From NCBI GenBank assembly GCA_963818885.1, contig CAWFTP010000006.1, positions 310,001-374,000 of the forward strand: DNA of 64,000 bases, given 5' to 3'. Each line of letters starts with the position of its first letter. Position 1 is the first letter of the stretch. The DNA comes from DATFDN01 sp963818885. Lineage in GTDB: Bacteria > Pseudomonadota > Alphaproteobacteria > Acetobacterales > Acetobacteraceae. The notes beneath the pieces were generated by a model. It did no database searches and was not told the origin of the DNA. It worked only from the letters and a program-made list of their open reading frames with translations. A program made the position numbers and the translations under genes. Positions 17,487-26,709 of this stretch are shown here, in pieces.

Positions 17487-18056
17487 TCAGGCCCGCGGTT
17501 GCGCGGAGCGGCGGCGGATCGCCAGCACGGCGGCGGCGCCGATCGCGAGCACGGTCAACGGCGCCGGTTCCGGCACCGAGGCGGTGATCGGGGTATTGGC
17601 GACAGTCTCGAACGCGTAGGCCTTCAGCACGGTCCCGTCCGCGCCGCCAAAGTCGGCCCAGCCATAGAAGTTGTCGGCGCCGGATACGATATCGAGCCCC
17701 TCGAACACGTCCGTGTTGGGGAAGGGAGGAAATGTCTTGGGCGTGGTCTGGAAGGTCGTTGATGGACCGATGACGCTGCCGGAATTGACAAGACTGCTCG
17801 CGACGAGGTTGCCGGTATTGGGCGCGACCTTAAGTGTGGGAGAGGGTGTTGGCGAGTACGTGACAGCGAATTGGAGGAAATCGTCGAAAATAATCAAGGC
17901 GACCGGTGAGGCCGCCAAATCCTGGTTGACTTGCGTGACGATCACGCTGGCCTGGGCCGCCGTGGGGCACGCCCCAAAGGCACCAAGCGCAACGGCCATT
18001 GCGCCGGCCGCTGTGGCAAACGAATAGGGGACCGAAACTCCCTGGGCCTCCGCCAT
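17487..18056 (-). CDS. PEP-CTERM sorting-domain protein
   Basis: 189 residues. An N-terminal signal ('FATAAGAMAVALGAFGACPTAAQA') and a C-terminal tripartite signal, VPEPAPLTVLAIGAAAVLAIRRR, are visible: the PEP motif, a hydrophobic helix and an arginine cluster. Such proteins are exported and processed by exosortase, usually in exopolysaccharide-producing bacteria. The middle is low in charge and rich in Thr, Ser, Asn and Pro. The ATG at 18056 is chosen because GGAGAGG precedes it; an in-frame ATG at 18095 exists. The gene converges exactly on the GNAT gene. No exosortase gene is in the window. Confidence 0.8.
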   Translation of the reverse strand: MAEAQGVSVPYSFATAAGAMAVALGAFGACPTAAQASVIVTQVNQDLAASPVALIIFDDFLQFAVTYSPTPSPTLKVAPNTGNLVASSLVNSGSVIGPSTTFQTTPKTFPPFPNTDVFEGLDIVSGADNFYGWADFGGADGTVLKAYAFETVANTPITASVPEPAPLTVLAIGAAAVLAIRRRSAQPRA

Positions 18057-18162
18057 GGTCACCTCTCCCTCTTTCGCCGATGATTGCTCCTTCATTATAC
18101 TTACTCAAGAACCGCCGCAAGCGGAATAACGCTTTGTTCACGCACGACTTGACCTGGACATC

Positions 18163-19161
18163 ATGAGTGTCGATCGGCACGACGCGGCTAGGCGGTGGGG
18201 GATTCCGCAGGAATTCGCCGCCTGTTTCGACTGGCGCCTTGATTCCGGACGGGAGCGCCTGCTGTCCCTCTATGAGCGGGGCAAGTCCAAGCAGTGGGAC
18301 GGCGCCCAGCGTATCGACTGGTCCCAGGATCTCGATCCGGAGAACCCCCAGCTGCTGCCGCCCGAGGCGCTCCCGCTGTTCGGGTCTCCGCTATTCGCCC
18401 GGCTGTCACGGCGCGACCGTGTGGAGGTCACGCGCCAACACCAGGCCTGGACCGTGTCGCAATTCCTGCACGGAGAGCAGGCCGCGCTGATCTGCGCGGC
18501 CAAGACCGTGCAGCAGGTGCCCGATCTCGACGCCAAGTTGTACGCGGCGACGCAGGTGGTCGACGAGGCCCGGCATGTCGAGGTGTACCAGCGCCTGCTC
18601 GGCAAGTTCGGCCTCTCCTATCCCATGACGGAACCGCTGCGGACCTTGCTCGATCAGGTGCTGCGGGACGCGCGTTGGGACATGACCTATCTCGGGATGC
18701 AGGTGGTCATCGAAGGTCTCGCGCTTGCCGCCTTCGCCCGCATCCGTGACGAGGCGCAGAATCCTCTGGCGGCGGCGGTGAACGCCTATGTCATGGAGGA
18801 CGAGGCGCGCCACGTCGCATTCGGCGCGCTCTCGCTGCGCGAATACTATCCGCAGCTCACGCAGGCGGAGCGCGACGAGCGCGAGGATTTCCTGATCGAG
18901 GCATGCTTCCTGATGCGCGACCGTTTCGATGCGGCCGAGGTGTGGGAGCGCCTCGGCCTGCCGCTTGCCGAGTGCGCGGAGTATCTGCGCGCGGGACGGA
19001 GCAGCGCGCGATTTCGCGCGCCAACTATTCTCGCGCATCGTCCCGACGGCGAAGTCGATTGGCTTGTGGGGGAGCGGGCGCAGCGCGGCTTCGAGCAGCT
19101 TGGCGCCCTGGAATTCGCCGAAATAGATTCAGCGGCGGTTCTTGAAAACGACGAGTTGTAG
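18163..19161 (+). CDS. Ferritin-like diiron protein (possible oxygenase)
   Basis: 332 residues, intact, largely helical. Carboxylate-histidine iron ligands of the ferritin/ribonucleotide-reductase-like superfamily appear as Glu in 'SQFLHGEQAAL' (near 105), 'DEARHVEVY' (near 134) and 'MEDEARHVAFGAL' (near 210). This is the four-helix diiron arrangement used by AurF-like N-oxygenases and related enzymes. No signal peptide is present, so it is cytoplasmic. It converges on the alpha-dioxygenase gene group; whether they act in one pathway is unknown. Confidence 0.7.
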   Translation: MSVDRHDAARRWGIPQEFAACFDWRLDSGRERLLSLYERGKSKQWDGAQRIDWSQDLDPENPQLLPPEALPLFGSPLFARLSRRDRVEVTRQHQAWTVSQFLHGEQAALICAAKTVQQVPDLDAKLYAATQVVDEARHVEVYQRLLGKFGLSYPMTEPLRTLLDQVLRDARWDMTYLGMQVVIEGLALAAFARIRDEAQNPLAAAVNAYVMEDEARHVAFGALSLREYYPQLTQAERDEREDFLIEACFLMRDRFDAAEVWERLGLPLAECAEYLRAGRSSARFRAPTILAHRPDGEVDWLVGERAQRGFEQLGALEFAEIDSAAVLENDEL

Positions 19162-19249
19162 CGCGTGGCCTGGATGAGCGGCGGGACTATCTCCGAGAGA
19201 CGATTGCCGGCGCGTCGGAGTGACGGCGCGACGCCCCGGAAATCGAGGG

Positions 19250-20613
19250 TTATGACGAAGAGCCGTGCCAGTCCGCCGCGTGCGAGCGGTGGGCGTCGGT
19301 GAGGCCGTCGCGGAAGAAGCGGTCGTAATAGGCGATGTCGGGGTGATGGAGCTGGATCCAGACTCCGGGCGCGTAGAGTGCGTCGACATGGGCGGGGAAG
19401 CGGCCGTGCGTGCGGTAGATGTATTCGCAGATGTCGCGCACGCAGGCGATCACGTCATCGCTGTAGGCGCTCGCCTCCTTGAGGTAGCGCTCGCCGTAGT
19501 CGGCCTGGTAGATGCGCCCGAACGTCGCCTCGTCCTGATAGATCCCGCCAGGGCCGAACTTCTGCCCTCACGACGTCGTCCACCGCCGCCGACATGGAGG
19601 CGTAGTAGGGCGGGCACTTGGCGCGGATGACGTAGTCCTCGCCCGCCTTGAGGCCGACCGGATGGGCGCGGAGATTGGCGTGACTGGGCAGCGGCACCTG
19701 CCAGCGCAGCACGTCGAGAAGGCGGAACGGGGGCGTCACGAAGTCGAAGCCAAGCATCGGCCCGTATTGCGGCGCGAATTTCGGATCGCCCATCAGCACC
19801 GGGGGCGAGATGCTGCCGTGGATCCAGGCGCCGAGTCCCATCGCCTCGGCGACGAGGAAGATGTTCTGCAGCAGCAGATCGGCCTCGATCTGCGTGCGCA
19901 AGCGTGCCGATCACGCCGAGCGGCACCTTGATGTCCTTGTTGAGGAACCCGTTCTTCACCCATTTTCCGACGCCCGCCGACATGTAGAAGTTGCGGTCAT
20001 CGACGATCGCCGGGCGCGCGCCGTCCGGCTGGGTGAGCAGGTACATCAGCCCGTTGATGTACTGGTGCGAGAGGTCGACCACCGGGAAGAAGATCGTCGT
20101 GCCCGGCACGTTCGAGAGGAAGCGGTTGGAGTCGAGATAGGCGGGAAAGTCGCGCGCGCCGCGCACGTCGATCCGGTGATCCAGCACGATCTGCTTGGTC
20201 GCGGCGGCACGCTCGAGCAGCAGCGCCTCGGTCAGCTCGGTTCCCGGCGGGGCGGAGGGCAGGCGGCGCAGGTAGTAGGTGCCGGTGTCGTTGATCATCA
20301 GGAAATGGGTGCCCTGCGAATTGTCCGGGCTGCCCGCGGTGCGCCCGTCCATCGTCAGGTTCGGCTTGGCCATGATGACCTTGCCGGTCGCCGGGTCCTG
20401 GAACGGCCGGTCGGGCATCGTGAGCCCGGTGTGCCCGGTGGCGGCGATCAGCACCGCTTCCTCGAGCGCGGAGAGCGGCTCCGGTTCCTGGGTCGACTCG
20501 TAGGTCATCGAGCCGGCCTTGATGAGCTTGACGCCGCGGCTCACCCGATGCGTGCGCCGCTGCCACATCGTCTGCATCAGCGGGCGCGCGAGAAGCCTGG
20601 CGAGGCCGCTCAT
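19250..20613 (-). CDS. Nitroreductase-fold-like protein, two frameshifts
   Basis: About 454 residues assembled from three frames. The start is ATG at 20613 (MSGLARLLARPLMQTMW). The N-terminal 'RRTHRVSRGVKL' and 'LSALEEAVLIAATGHTGLT' resemble the opening of nitroreductase/SagB-like domains, and 'LLLQNIFLVAEAMGLGAWIHG' resembles the FMN-pocket helix of that fold. Frame changes occur near 19905 and 19570. The start overlaps the end of the upstream haem peroxidase by 4 bp, so the pair are probably co-expressed. The family call is tentative; no catalytic residues are certain. Confidence 0.5.
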
Positions 20614-22440
20614 GACGGGCGCCCCAGCGCGTCGACGTCGTTCCACGGCTTGAACCCGTTGCCGACGCCGTAGAGCGCGGGGCTGAGTGTCGGGAAGTGG
20701 CGCAGCAGAATGCTGACGAAGCTGTTGTCGTTCACCCAGTCGATGCCGGCCTGGGTGAAGATGTCGGGGGTGAAGTCCTTGGCGATGAAGCGGTCGCTCT
20801 TGAGGCGGCGCGACGCCATCAGGATGAAGATGCGGAACGCCGTGTCGCTGAAGCCGAAGCCGGGCGGCGGCACCTCGGAGAACATGCCCACCATCAGGTC
20901 GATCCGGTCGACATTGTCCCGCCCGTTCGTCTGGCCGTAGATGCGGCGCAGCTCGGCGGGCAGGCGCGGGTGCAGCGGGTTGGCGAGATCGTCGAAGCTG
21001 CGGATCGGCTTCTTGTGCAGGAACCGCAGGAAGCGGTTGTAGCGCGGCACGCCGCGTTCGCGGTCGCGCATGATGTCGATCGAGGCGAGGTCGACCACCT
21101 CGCCGTCGGCACGGGTCAGCTCGCGCAGGAACGCCGGATAGTTGTGCACCGTGATAGCGCCGGGATTGGCGACGCCGAACGAATAGAAGACGTCGGCGAA
21201 GTCCCACCTGTCATCCTGGAAGATGCGGAGCTGATCGATGTTGCCGACCACGCCATCCATCATCGCCATCGTCTCGATGAGGCGGCCGTCTTCCGCCGAG
21301 CGGACCGGCACATCGTCGCGCATCAGCGGATGCATGCGATAGACCGAGACGAACTCCTCCGTCAGGCAATAGTCGGCGCCGTTGTGATCGACGCCGGAGA
21401 GCGGCATGCCGCCGAATGCCTCGTTCTCGCTTATGCGGCCGATCGCGCGATGGAGGCGCTCGGTCTCTAGCCCCCACCAATTGGCGTTCATGCCGATCTC
21501 GAGCGCGGGATGGGCGAGGATCGCGGGCGTCCACTCGACGGTGTGAATCTTCGCCATCAGCGCGGCATTGACCATTCGCGCCGTGTGGAACAGCCGGTCG
21601 CCGTCCCAGTCGGGATTGCGGCGCTTGAGCTCATCGCAGATCGCGTTGTGCTCGCGGGCGAACAGCGTGTGCAGCAGGCTCAGCCCGGCCCACCAATTGC
21701 CGGAGAACCCGGTGAGCGCGGTTTCGAGCTTGTCCGGATCGATGCGTGTTGGGGTCGAGGATCAGGTTGTCGTCGTTGAGATACAGCTTGCCGTCCGGCA
21801 GGAGCTCTCCCGTGGGCACGGTCTTGCCGTCCACGGTGCGATAGGCCGAGCGCAGGCGCTGCGTCGTCTCGTGATTGCTGCCGTAGATCTGCGAGGCGTC
21901 CCACCAATGCGATTCGGCGTTGGCGTAGGTCGGCGGATAGCGCAGGCGCCCGCCATTCTCCGCCCGCTCGCGCGCGTAGTCGCGGGTCGGATCGGGGCGG
22001 GTGCGGCGGATGTTCATCGGGCAGCCGTGCGCGCGCCAGGGGTCGGCGTCCTCCAGCGGCACCTCGAACGCGCTGCTCCTCGATCGGCTCGCCGTGGTTG
22101 AACCAGTCATGGGTCTGGAACTGGATCCAGGCGGCGGCGAGGAAGTTCAGCGACGTTGCCGGGATGAAGGTCTGGCGGGCGAGCAGGTCGGTGCTGACCA
22201 CGCGCGGGCTGGGCGTCATCAGGGCCGGCGCCCTCCTCCGGGAAGGCCTGGTCGAGCGGGATGTTGCGGCCGAACCGGGCGCCGGGGTTGCTCTTCTTGA
22301 AATACATGCTGTTGGCGTCGGTGAGCGTCGGATCGCTCGAGCTGCCCATGTCGGGCTTGCTCAGGTCATTGTAGAAGCCGTCGAGATTGCGCTGCGTGAG
22401 ATCGCAGCGGATCGAAGGCCGGGCGGGTCGCCAGCCCGGC
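20610..22440 (-). CDS. Alpha-dioxygenase-type (PIOX-like) haem peroxidase, several frameshifts
   Basis: About 610 residues across at least four frame segments. Fatty-acid alpha-dioxygenases add O2 at C2 of fatty acids to give 2-hydroperoxides. Characteristic segments are 'RNLDGFYNDLSKPDMG', the distal-His region 'AAWIQFQTHDWFNHGE', 'WWDASQIYGSN', 'LHTLFAREHNAICDELK' and 'MAKIHTVEWTPAIL', with 'GMNANWWG' behind it. The proximal-His region may be 'GAITVHNYPAFLREL'. This order matches plant alpha-DOX better than mammalian peroxidases. Frame changes lie near 22230, 22085 and 21755, with one more at the junction with the upstream membrane segment. Once joined, the domain appears complete. Confidence 0.75.
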
Positions 22441-23250
22441 CGGATTGGTCACCGGGACCGTCGACGTGTCGTGCAGGTTGTGCTGGCGCAGCACGACGCG
22501 AAGCGCGCCGAGATTGAGGACGGCGCCCCATTTCGGCAGGTGGTACCACGGGACGACGAGGTTCAGCGCCTGGAAGGACAGGTGATAGAGCCGCCCGGCC
22601 GCGGAGGTCGGATCGAACGGGTAGACGATCGCGCGGTAGAGCGCCGCGCAGGCGGTGATCAGCAGCAGCACGATGCCGGCGGCGCGCACGTAGCCGTTCG
22701 AGGCGAGCACGATGGAGGACACGAGCGCCGAGACGAACAGCACCGCGTGCAGGATGCCGCGCTGGATCTGCACCCACGGCGGCCGGAAGGCGACGACCCA
22801 GGCGAGGATAACGTCGGCGGTCCACCACAGCGTTACCACGCTGTCGCCGACCGGGTTGGTCACGCGCGGCGGCTTGGCGGTGTCGTTGAACACAGCGCCG
22901 ACGCCGTGCAGGACATGCCCGATGCCGACGTAGAGATGGACGACGAAGGCGAGCCAGGCCGTGGTCCAGAACAGCAGCCAGACCGGGCCGGGACCGCCCG
23001 GGCGGCGCAGCACGAAGGCGCTCATGGCCGGGATCAGCAGGACGATTGCCACGAAGATCGCGTTGATCGTCATGAAGTAGGCGAGGTTCGGCTCGCTGAC
23101 GCCCTTCCACGGATTGCCGATCGGCGGCAAATGCCCGGTGGCGAGCCATCGTTGCATCTGCAAGGCCTGGATGTCGGCGCCCCACCAGGCCAGCACCATG
23201 AGGACGATGAACAATACGGCCACCGCGACCGACAGGCGAGCACTCGGCAT
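22366..23250 (-). CDS. Integral membrane domain, probably the N-terminal half of the haem peroxidase
   Basis: 294 residues with about six hydrophobic segments, for example 'VAVAVLFIVLMVLAWWGA', 'AYFMTINAIFVAIVLLIPAM', 'VWLLFWTTAWLAFVVHLYVG' and 'GILHAVLFVSALVSSIVLAS'. The frame ends in 'NPAGLATRPAF...' exactly where the peroxidase sequence 'SIRCDLTQRNLDGFYNDLS' begins in another frame. The peroxidase has no start codon before its conserved N-terminus, so a single base at about 22425 probably splits one polypeptide of about 880 residues. It would tether the dioxygenase to the membrane. Family not recognised. Confidence 0.65.
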   Translation of the reverse strand: MPSARLSVAVAVLFIVLMVLAWWGADIQALQMQRWLATGHLPPIGNPWKGVSEPNLAYFMTINAIFVAIVLLIPAMSAFVLRRPGGPGPVWLLFWTTAWLAFVVHLYVGIGHVLHGVGAVFNDTAKPPRVTNPVGDSVVTLWWTADVILAWVVAFRPPWVQIQRGILHAVLFVSALVSSIVLASNGYVRAAGIVLLLITACAALYRAIVYPFDPTSAAGRLYHLSFQALNLVVPWYHLPKWGAVLNLGALRVVLRQHNLHDTSTVPVTNPAGLATRPAFDPLRSHAAQSRRLLQ

Positions 23251-23359
23251 GGCGTTCTCCCCTTCGTTGCAGCGTCGCGCGCCTCTTATGGCACTTTCAA
23301 GCGAAATCGGATGTGTCCTATGTCACTACCCGGCATCATGCGCGGGGCGGAACTCCCTT

Positions 23360-24784
23360 CTAACCCGCGGATGGACAATCGGTGACGCCGAGCAGGAGAT
23401 CATCGTAGAGCTGGCGGATGAAATCGGTGAACGCGGGCTTGCTGATATCGGAATGGCCGGCGATCACCGTGGCGTCGGCGCGCACGATCCAGAACGGATC
23501 GTTGGGATCGAAGCGGCTGTCCTCGCGCTGCGTCAGCACCGCGCCGGCGGTATAGGTCCGCGTCCACCCGGGCCGCAGGTATCCGTCCTTCCGCCACCGC
23601 GCCTCGAACGCGGCGTGCGCCCGGCGCTCAGCATCCATCTGCTGTCCGATGGCTCGGCTGGCCTCGGCCGGCGCCGCCCGCCGGAGATAGGCGCGCCGGT
23701 CGGCCGCCTGTTGCGTCGTCGTGGCCGCCGGCGTGCTGGTCAGGTCGTGGGTCCAGAACGGCTCGTAGTGGCCGACGGCGTTCCTCGCCTCGTCGCGCTC
23801 ATCGCGGCTGGTGAAGCTCTCGGTCATGACGTTGAGCGAGCGGCCCAGCGGGAAGGCAACGCCGGTCGCGAGATCAGCCGTGGAGGTCACCTCGATGAAC
23901 ACCAGAGGCTGGCCGCAGGCGTAGTCGCGGGCCGGGCGGTTCTCCACGATCTGGCGGATCGGCTCCCAGCTGATCGCCTCCACCGCCGGGTTCACGATGA
24001 CGACCAGGTCGCCATAACTCGCGATCCGTTTGTCGGCGTCGGAATTGTCACCGAGGGAGACCGCGGTCGCGGAGGCGGCCGCCTGGTCGGTGAAGAACTG
24101 GGCGAGTGCCGTGTAGACGATCAGGCCGCCGAAGCTGTGGCCGATCGTCACCAGCCTTGTGCTGCGCAGCTTCTCGCCCGCCGGCGGCGGCGCTCCCGCC
24201 GGCAGCAATTGCCCGGACCACGTGGTGCGGTCGATCGTATTGCGGAAGGCGCGCGCCCGCCCGAGCAGCTCGCGCACCGAGCCCAGGGCGACGCGACCGG
24301 CGGCATCCTTGCGGCCCCAGAAGGTGATCGCGGGCAGATAGTCGCCTTGCAGCGACCTGCCGCGCCAGCCGGCGTAGATGCCGACCACCTCGCGAGGACG
24401 GTTCCAGGCGGCGGGCGGGCGCTGGCTCTCGCCGCGCGCGAGTTGCTCGAGAAGGGCGCGGAACTCCTGCACGTTCGGATCGTCGTAGCTTGCGTTGTGC
24501 TCCCAGCCATGCACGAACACGACGAGGCAGAGGTCCTGCTTCCTGCTCTCCTCCCCCAGTTGCGAGAACAGCGCGTCCATCTGCGCGCGCACCTGCTTCT
24601 CGCCCTGGTCGTCGAACTCGACGAAGCCGAGCAGGTATCGGGTCGCCGGGACCGTGTTGACCGCGTGACGCTCGATCGAGCAGTCGGGCGCGTCGCAGAC
24701 TCCGACATCGGTGCGATAGGCGCGGTCCGCGACGCAGCCGGTCAGCAGCGCTGCCACGATCCCCAGCGTTGCCAGCCAGCGCAT
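23360..24784 (-). CDS. Lipoprotein alpha/beta hydrolase
   Basis: About 474 residues. The N-terminus is a lipoprotein signal, 'MRWLATLGIVAALLTGC', with the lipobox Cys near residue 17. The hydrolase part has 'VVFVHGWEHNASYDD' (oxyanion-hole region) and the nucleophile elbow 'TIGHSFGGLIVY' (GHSFG). A catalytic Asp/His pair further on is not assigned. A GTG at 24793 would add three residues. It is divergent from the ThDP enzyme gene, with a palindrome in the 86-bp gap. The substrate is unknown; esterase or lipase is likely. Confidence 0.7.
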   Translation of the reverse strand: MRWLATLGIVAALLTGCVADRAYRTDVGVCDAPDCSIERHAVNTVPATRYLLGFVEFDDQGEKQVRAQMDALFSQLGEESRKQDLCLVVFVHGWEHNASYDDPNVQEFRALLEQLARGESQRPPAAWNRPREVVGIYAGWRGRSLQGDYLPAITFWGRKDAAGRVALGSVRELLGRARAFRNTIDRTTWSGQLLPAGAPPPAGEKLRSTRLVTIGHSFGGLIVYTALAQFFTDQAAASATAVSLGDNSDADKRIASYGDLVVIVNPAVEAISWEPIRQIVENRPARDYACGQPLVFIEVTSTADLATGVAFPLGRSLNVMTESFTSRDERDEARNAVGHYEPFWTHDLTSTPAATTTQQAADRRAYLRRAAPAEASRAIGQQMDAERRAHAAFEARWRKDGYLRPGWTRTYTAGAVLTQREDSRFDPNDPFWIVRADATVIAGHSDISKPAFTDFIRQLYDDLLLGVTDCPSAG

Positions 24785-24808
24785 GGGCGTCACCCGCGTG
24801 TCGATATT

Positions 24809-24823
24809 GGTTGATTGTCAACC
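24809..24823. promoter_or_regulatory. Palindromic operator candidate in divergent promoter region
   Basis: GGTTGATTGTCAACC is a perfect inverted repeat (6-bp arms, 3-bp spacer) midway between the lipoprotein hydrolase and the ThDP enzyme genes. A TATGAT box at 24845-24850 could be the -10 of the ThDP gene promoter. The layout suits a dimeric regulator controlling one or both genes; the regulator is not identified. Confidence 0.4.
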
Positions 24824-24870
24824 ACCATCCGAGTCAGATTTAAGTATGATGAGACGACGGGACGGAGCCG

Positions 24871-26571
24871 ATGCGGGTCTATGAAGCCGTCGTGAAGGCG
24901 CTGGAAGCGCTTGGAGTGGATGCCGCCTTCGGCGGCGCGGGCGAGAACGACGCCTCGCTGATGGTCGCGCTGAAGCACTCGAAGAAGATCAAGGCGGTGA
25001 TCACGCGCCATGAGCAGGCCGCCTCCTTCATGGCCTGCGGCTATGCCATGTTCTCCCGCCGGCTGGGCGTGTGCTTTGCGACAGCGGGGCCGGGCGCGTT
25101 CAACCTCTTCTCCGGCCTTGCGGTCGCGCTGTCGGATTCGCATCCGGTGCTGGCGATGTCCGGATTTGCCCGCACGGAGTGGAGCGGGAAGGGGGCGCTG
25201 AACGAGACCTCGGGGCTCGGCCGGACGCCCGACTCGCAGGCGATGTTCGCGGCGACGACCAAACGATCCTACTTCCTCAAGGACCCGGCGGATATCTGCG
25301 ACATGCTGGAGGACGCGGTCAATGTGGCCTTCGAGGGCCGCCCTGGTCCCGTGCACATCACCATCCCCGAGAACGCGACGCTGCCCCAGATACCGGAGGG
25401 GCGGTACCACGACATAAGGCTGCGTGTTGCGCCGGTGCTTCCCGATCCCGCGCAGATCGCCGCGGCAGCGGGCACGATCGCGGCGGCGCTGCGGCAGGGC
25501 AAGCGCGTGCTGACGCTGATCGGCGCGGGCGCGGTGCTGAGCGGCGCCGGCGAGGAGCTGCGCGCGTTCAGCGAGCGGTTTCAGATCCCGTTCGTCACCA
25601 CGCTCGACGGGAAGGGGATCATCGCCGAGAACCATGATCTGGCGCTCGGCGTGTTCTCGTCCGCCGGCAACAAGGGCGCGCGGGAGGCGTTCCTGGCCGC
25701 CGATGTGGTGCTGGCGGTGGGCAACTCCTTCGCGCAATACGCGACGTTCGGGTTCCACCTTGGCTTGTTCGAGGGCAAGACGCTCATTCACGTCAACATC
25801 GACCCTGGCGAGATCGGCAAGGTCTACATCGCCGATCACGGGGTGGTGTCCGACGCGAAGCCGGCGATCGCGGCGCTCACCGCCGAGCTGGCGCGCTTGG
25901 TGCCGAGCGTGCCAGCCGTGGTTGCGGTCAGGGATGCGTACCAGACGGAGTCGATCCTGCATCTGGGCGGCGGGTTGCATCCGGGGCAGATGGTGCAGTC
26001 GCTCTCGAAGCTGCTGCCCGACAATGCCATCGTGCTGGCGGATGCGGGCACGCACGCGGCGTGGCTCGGCTATTACCTGGAACTCTCGCGCGGGCAGAAC
26101 TTCCGCAAGCCGGGGAGCTTCGGGTCGATGGCGAGTGGGGTGAACGGCGCGCTGGGCGTGAAATGCGCGCATCCCGATCGGGTGGTGATCGCGGGAGTGG
26201 GCGACGGCTGCTACCTGCTGTCCGGCTTCGAGCTGATGACCGCCGTGCAGTACGACATTCCGGTGGTCTGGATCGTCTTCAACAACGGCGAGTTCCAGCT
26301 CGTCAAGCTGTATCAGCTTGAGACGTTCCACGAATCCGGGCTGGTGGAGTTCAACAACCCCAACTACGTCGCCTATGCGCGGGCATGCGGCGCTGAGGGG
26401 TATCGCGTGGAGACGCTGGCCGAGTTCGAGCAGGCGCTGCTTGCGGCGATCGCCTCCGGCAAGCCCGCGGTGATCGACGCCGCGATCACCCGCCTCGCGC
26501 TTCCGCACTATAGCCCGAACCCGATGGGGATTATCGGCGCGGTCGAGGAGGCGATCGAGAAACGGCTGTAG
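24871..26571 (+). CDS. Thiamine-diphosphate-dependent enzyme (acetolactate-synthase-like)
   Basis: 566 residues, intact. Three-domain ThDP enzyme fold: the N-terminal pyrimidine-binding domain has the catalytic Glu in 'ITRHEQAASFMACGYA' (near residue 50), a central domain contains 'VLTLIGAGAVLSGAGEEL', and the C-terminal pyrophosphate domain has the metal motif starting 'GDGCYLLSGFELMTAVQYDIPVVW' with Asn in 'VFNNGEF'. Family members make acetolactate, decarboxylate 2-keto acids or cleave C-C bonds; the substrate is not readable. GGAG precedes the ATG. The next gene, a TcuA-like flavoprotein, lies 138 bp downstream. Confidence 0.8.
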   Translation: MRVYEAVVKALEALGVDAAFGGAGENDASLMVALKHSKKIKAVITRHEQAASFMACGYAMFSRRLGVCFATAGPGAFNLFSGLAVALSDSHPVLAMSGFARTEWSGKGALNETSGLGRTPDSQAMFAATTKRSYFLKDPADICDMLEDAVNVAFEGRPGPVHITIPENATLPQIPEGRYHDIRLRVAPVLPDPAQIAAAAGTIAAALRQGKRVLTLIGAGAVLSGAGEELRAFSERFQIPFVTTLDGKGIIAENHDLALGVFSSAGNKGAREAFLAADVVLAVGNSFAQYATFGFHLGLFEGKTLIHVNIDPGEIGKVYIADHGVVSDAKPAIAALTAELARLVPSVPAVVAVRDAYQTESILHLGGGLHPGQMVQSLSKLLPDNAIVLADAGTHAAWLGYYLELSRGQNFRKPGSFGSMASGVNGALGVKCAHPDRVVIAGVGDGCYLLSGFELMTAVQYDIPVVWIVFNNGEFQLVKLYQLETFHESGLVEFNNPNYVAYARACGAEGYRVETLAEFEQALLAAIASGKPAVIDAAITRLALPHYSPNPMGIIGAVEEAIEKRL

Positions 26572-26709
26572 CAACGTGCCCTGCTTGCGGGGAAGCCTCC
26601 TCGCCCCCAATCACCGCGCGAGGCGACGGCGCGGCGCGGCTGGGCGCCCGGTGAGTATGCCCGGCGCCTGCCTGGGTCTATACCGGCTTGAACGACCCAG
26701 AGGAACACC

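Noticed and set aside
24790..26610. Open frame of 606 codons antisense to the ThDP enzyme
   Set aside because: Composition bias only; the sense gene has complete family motifs.
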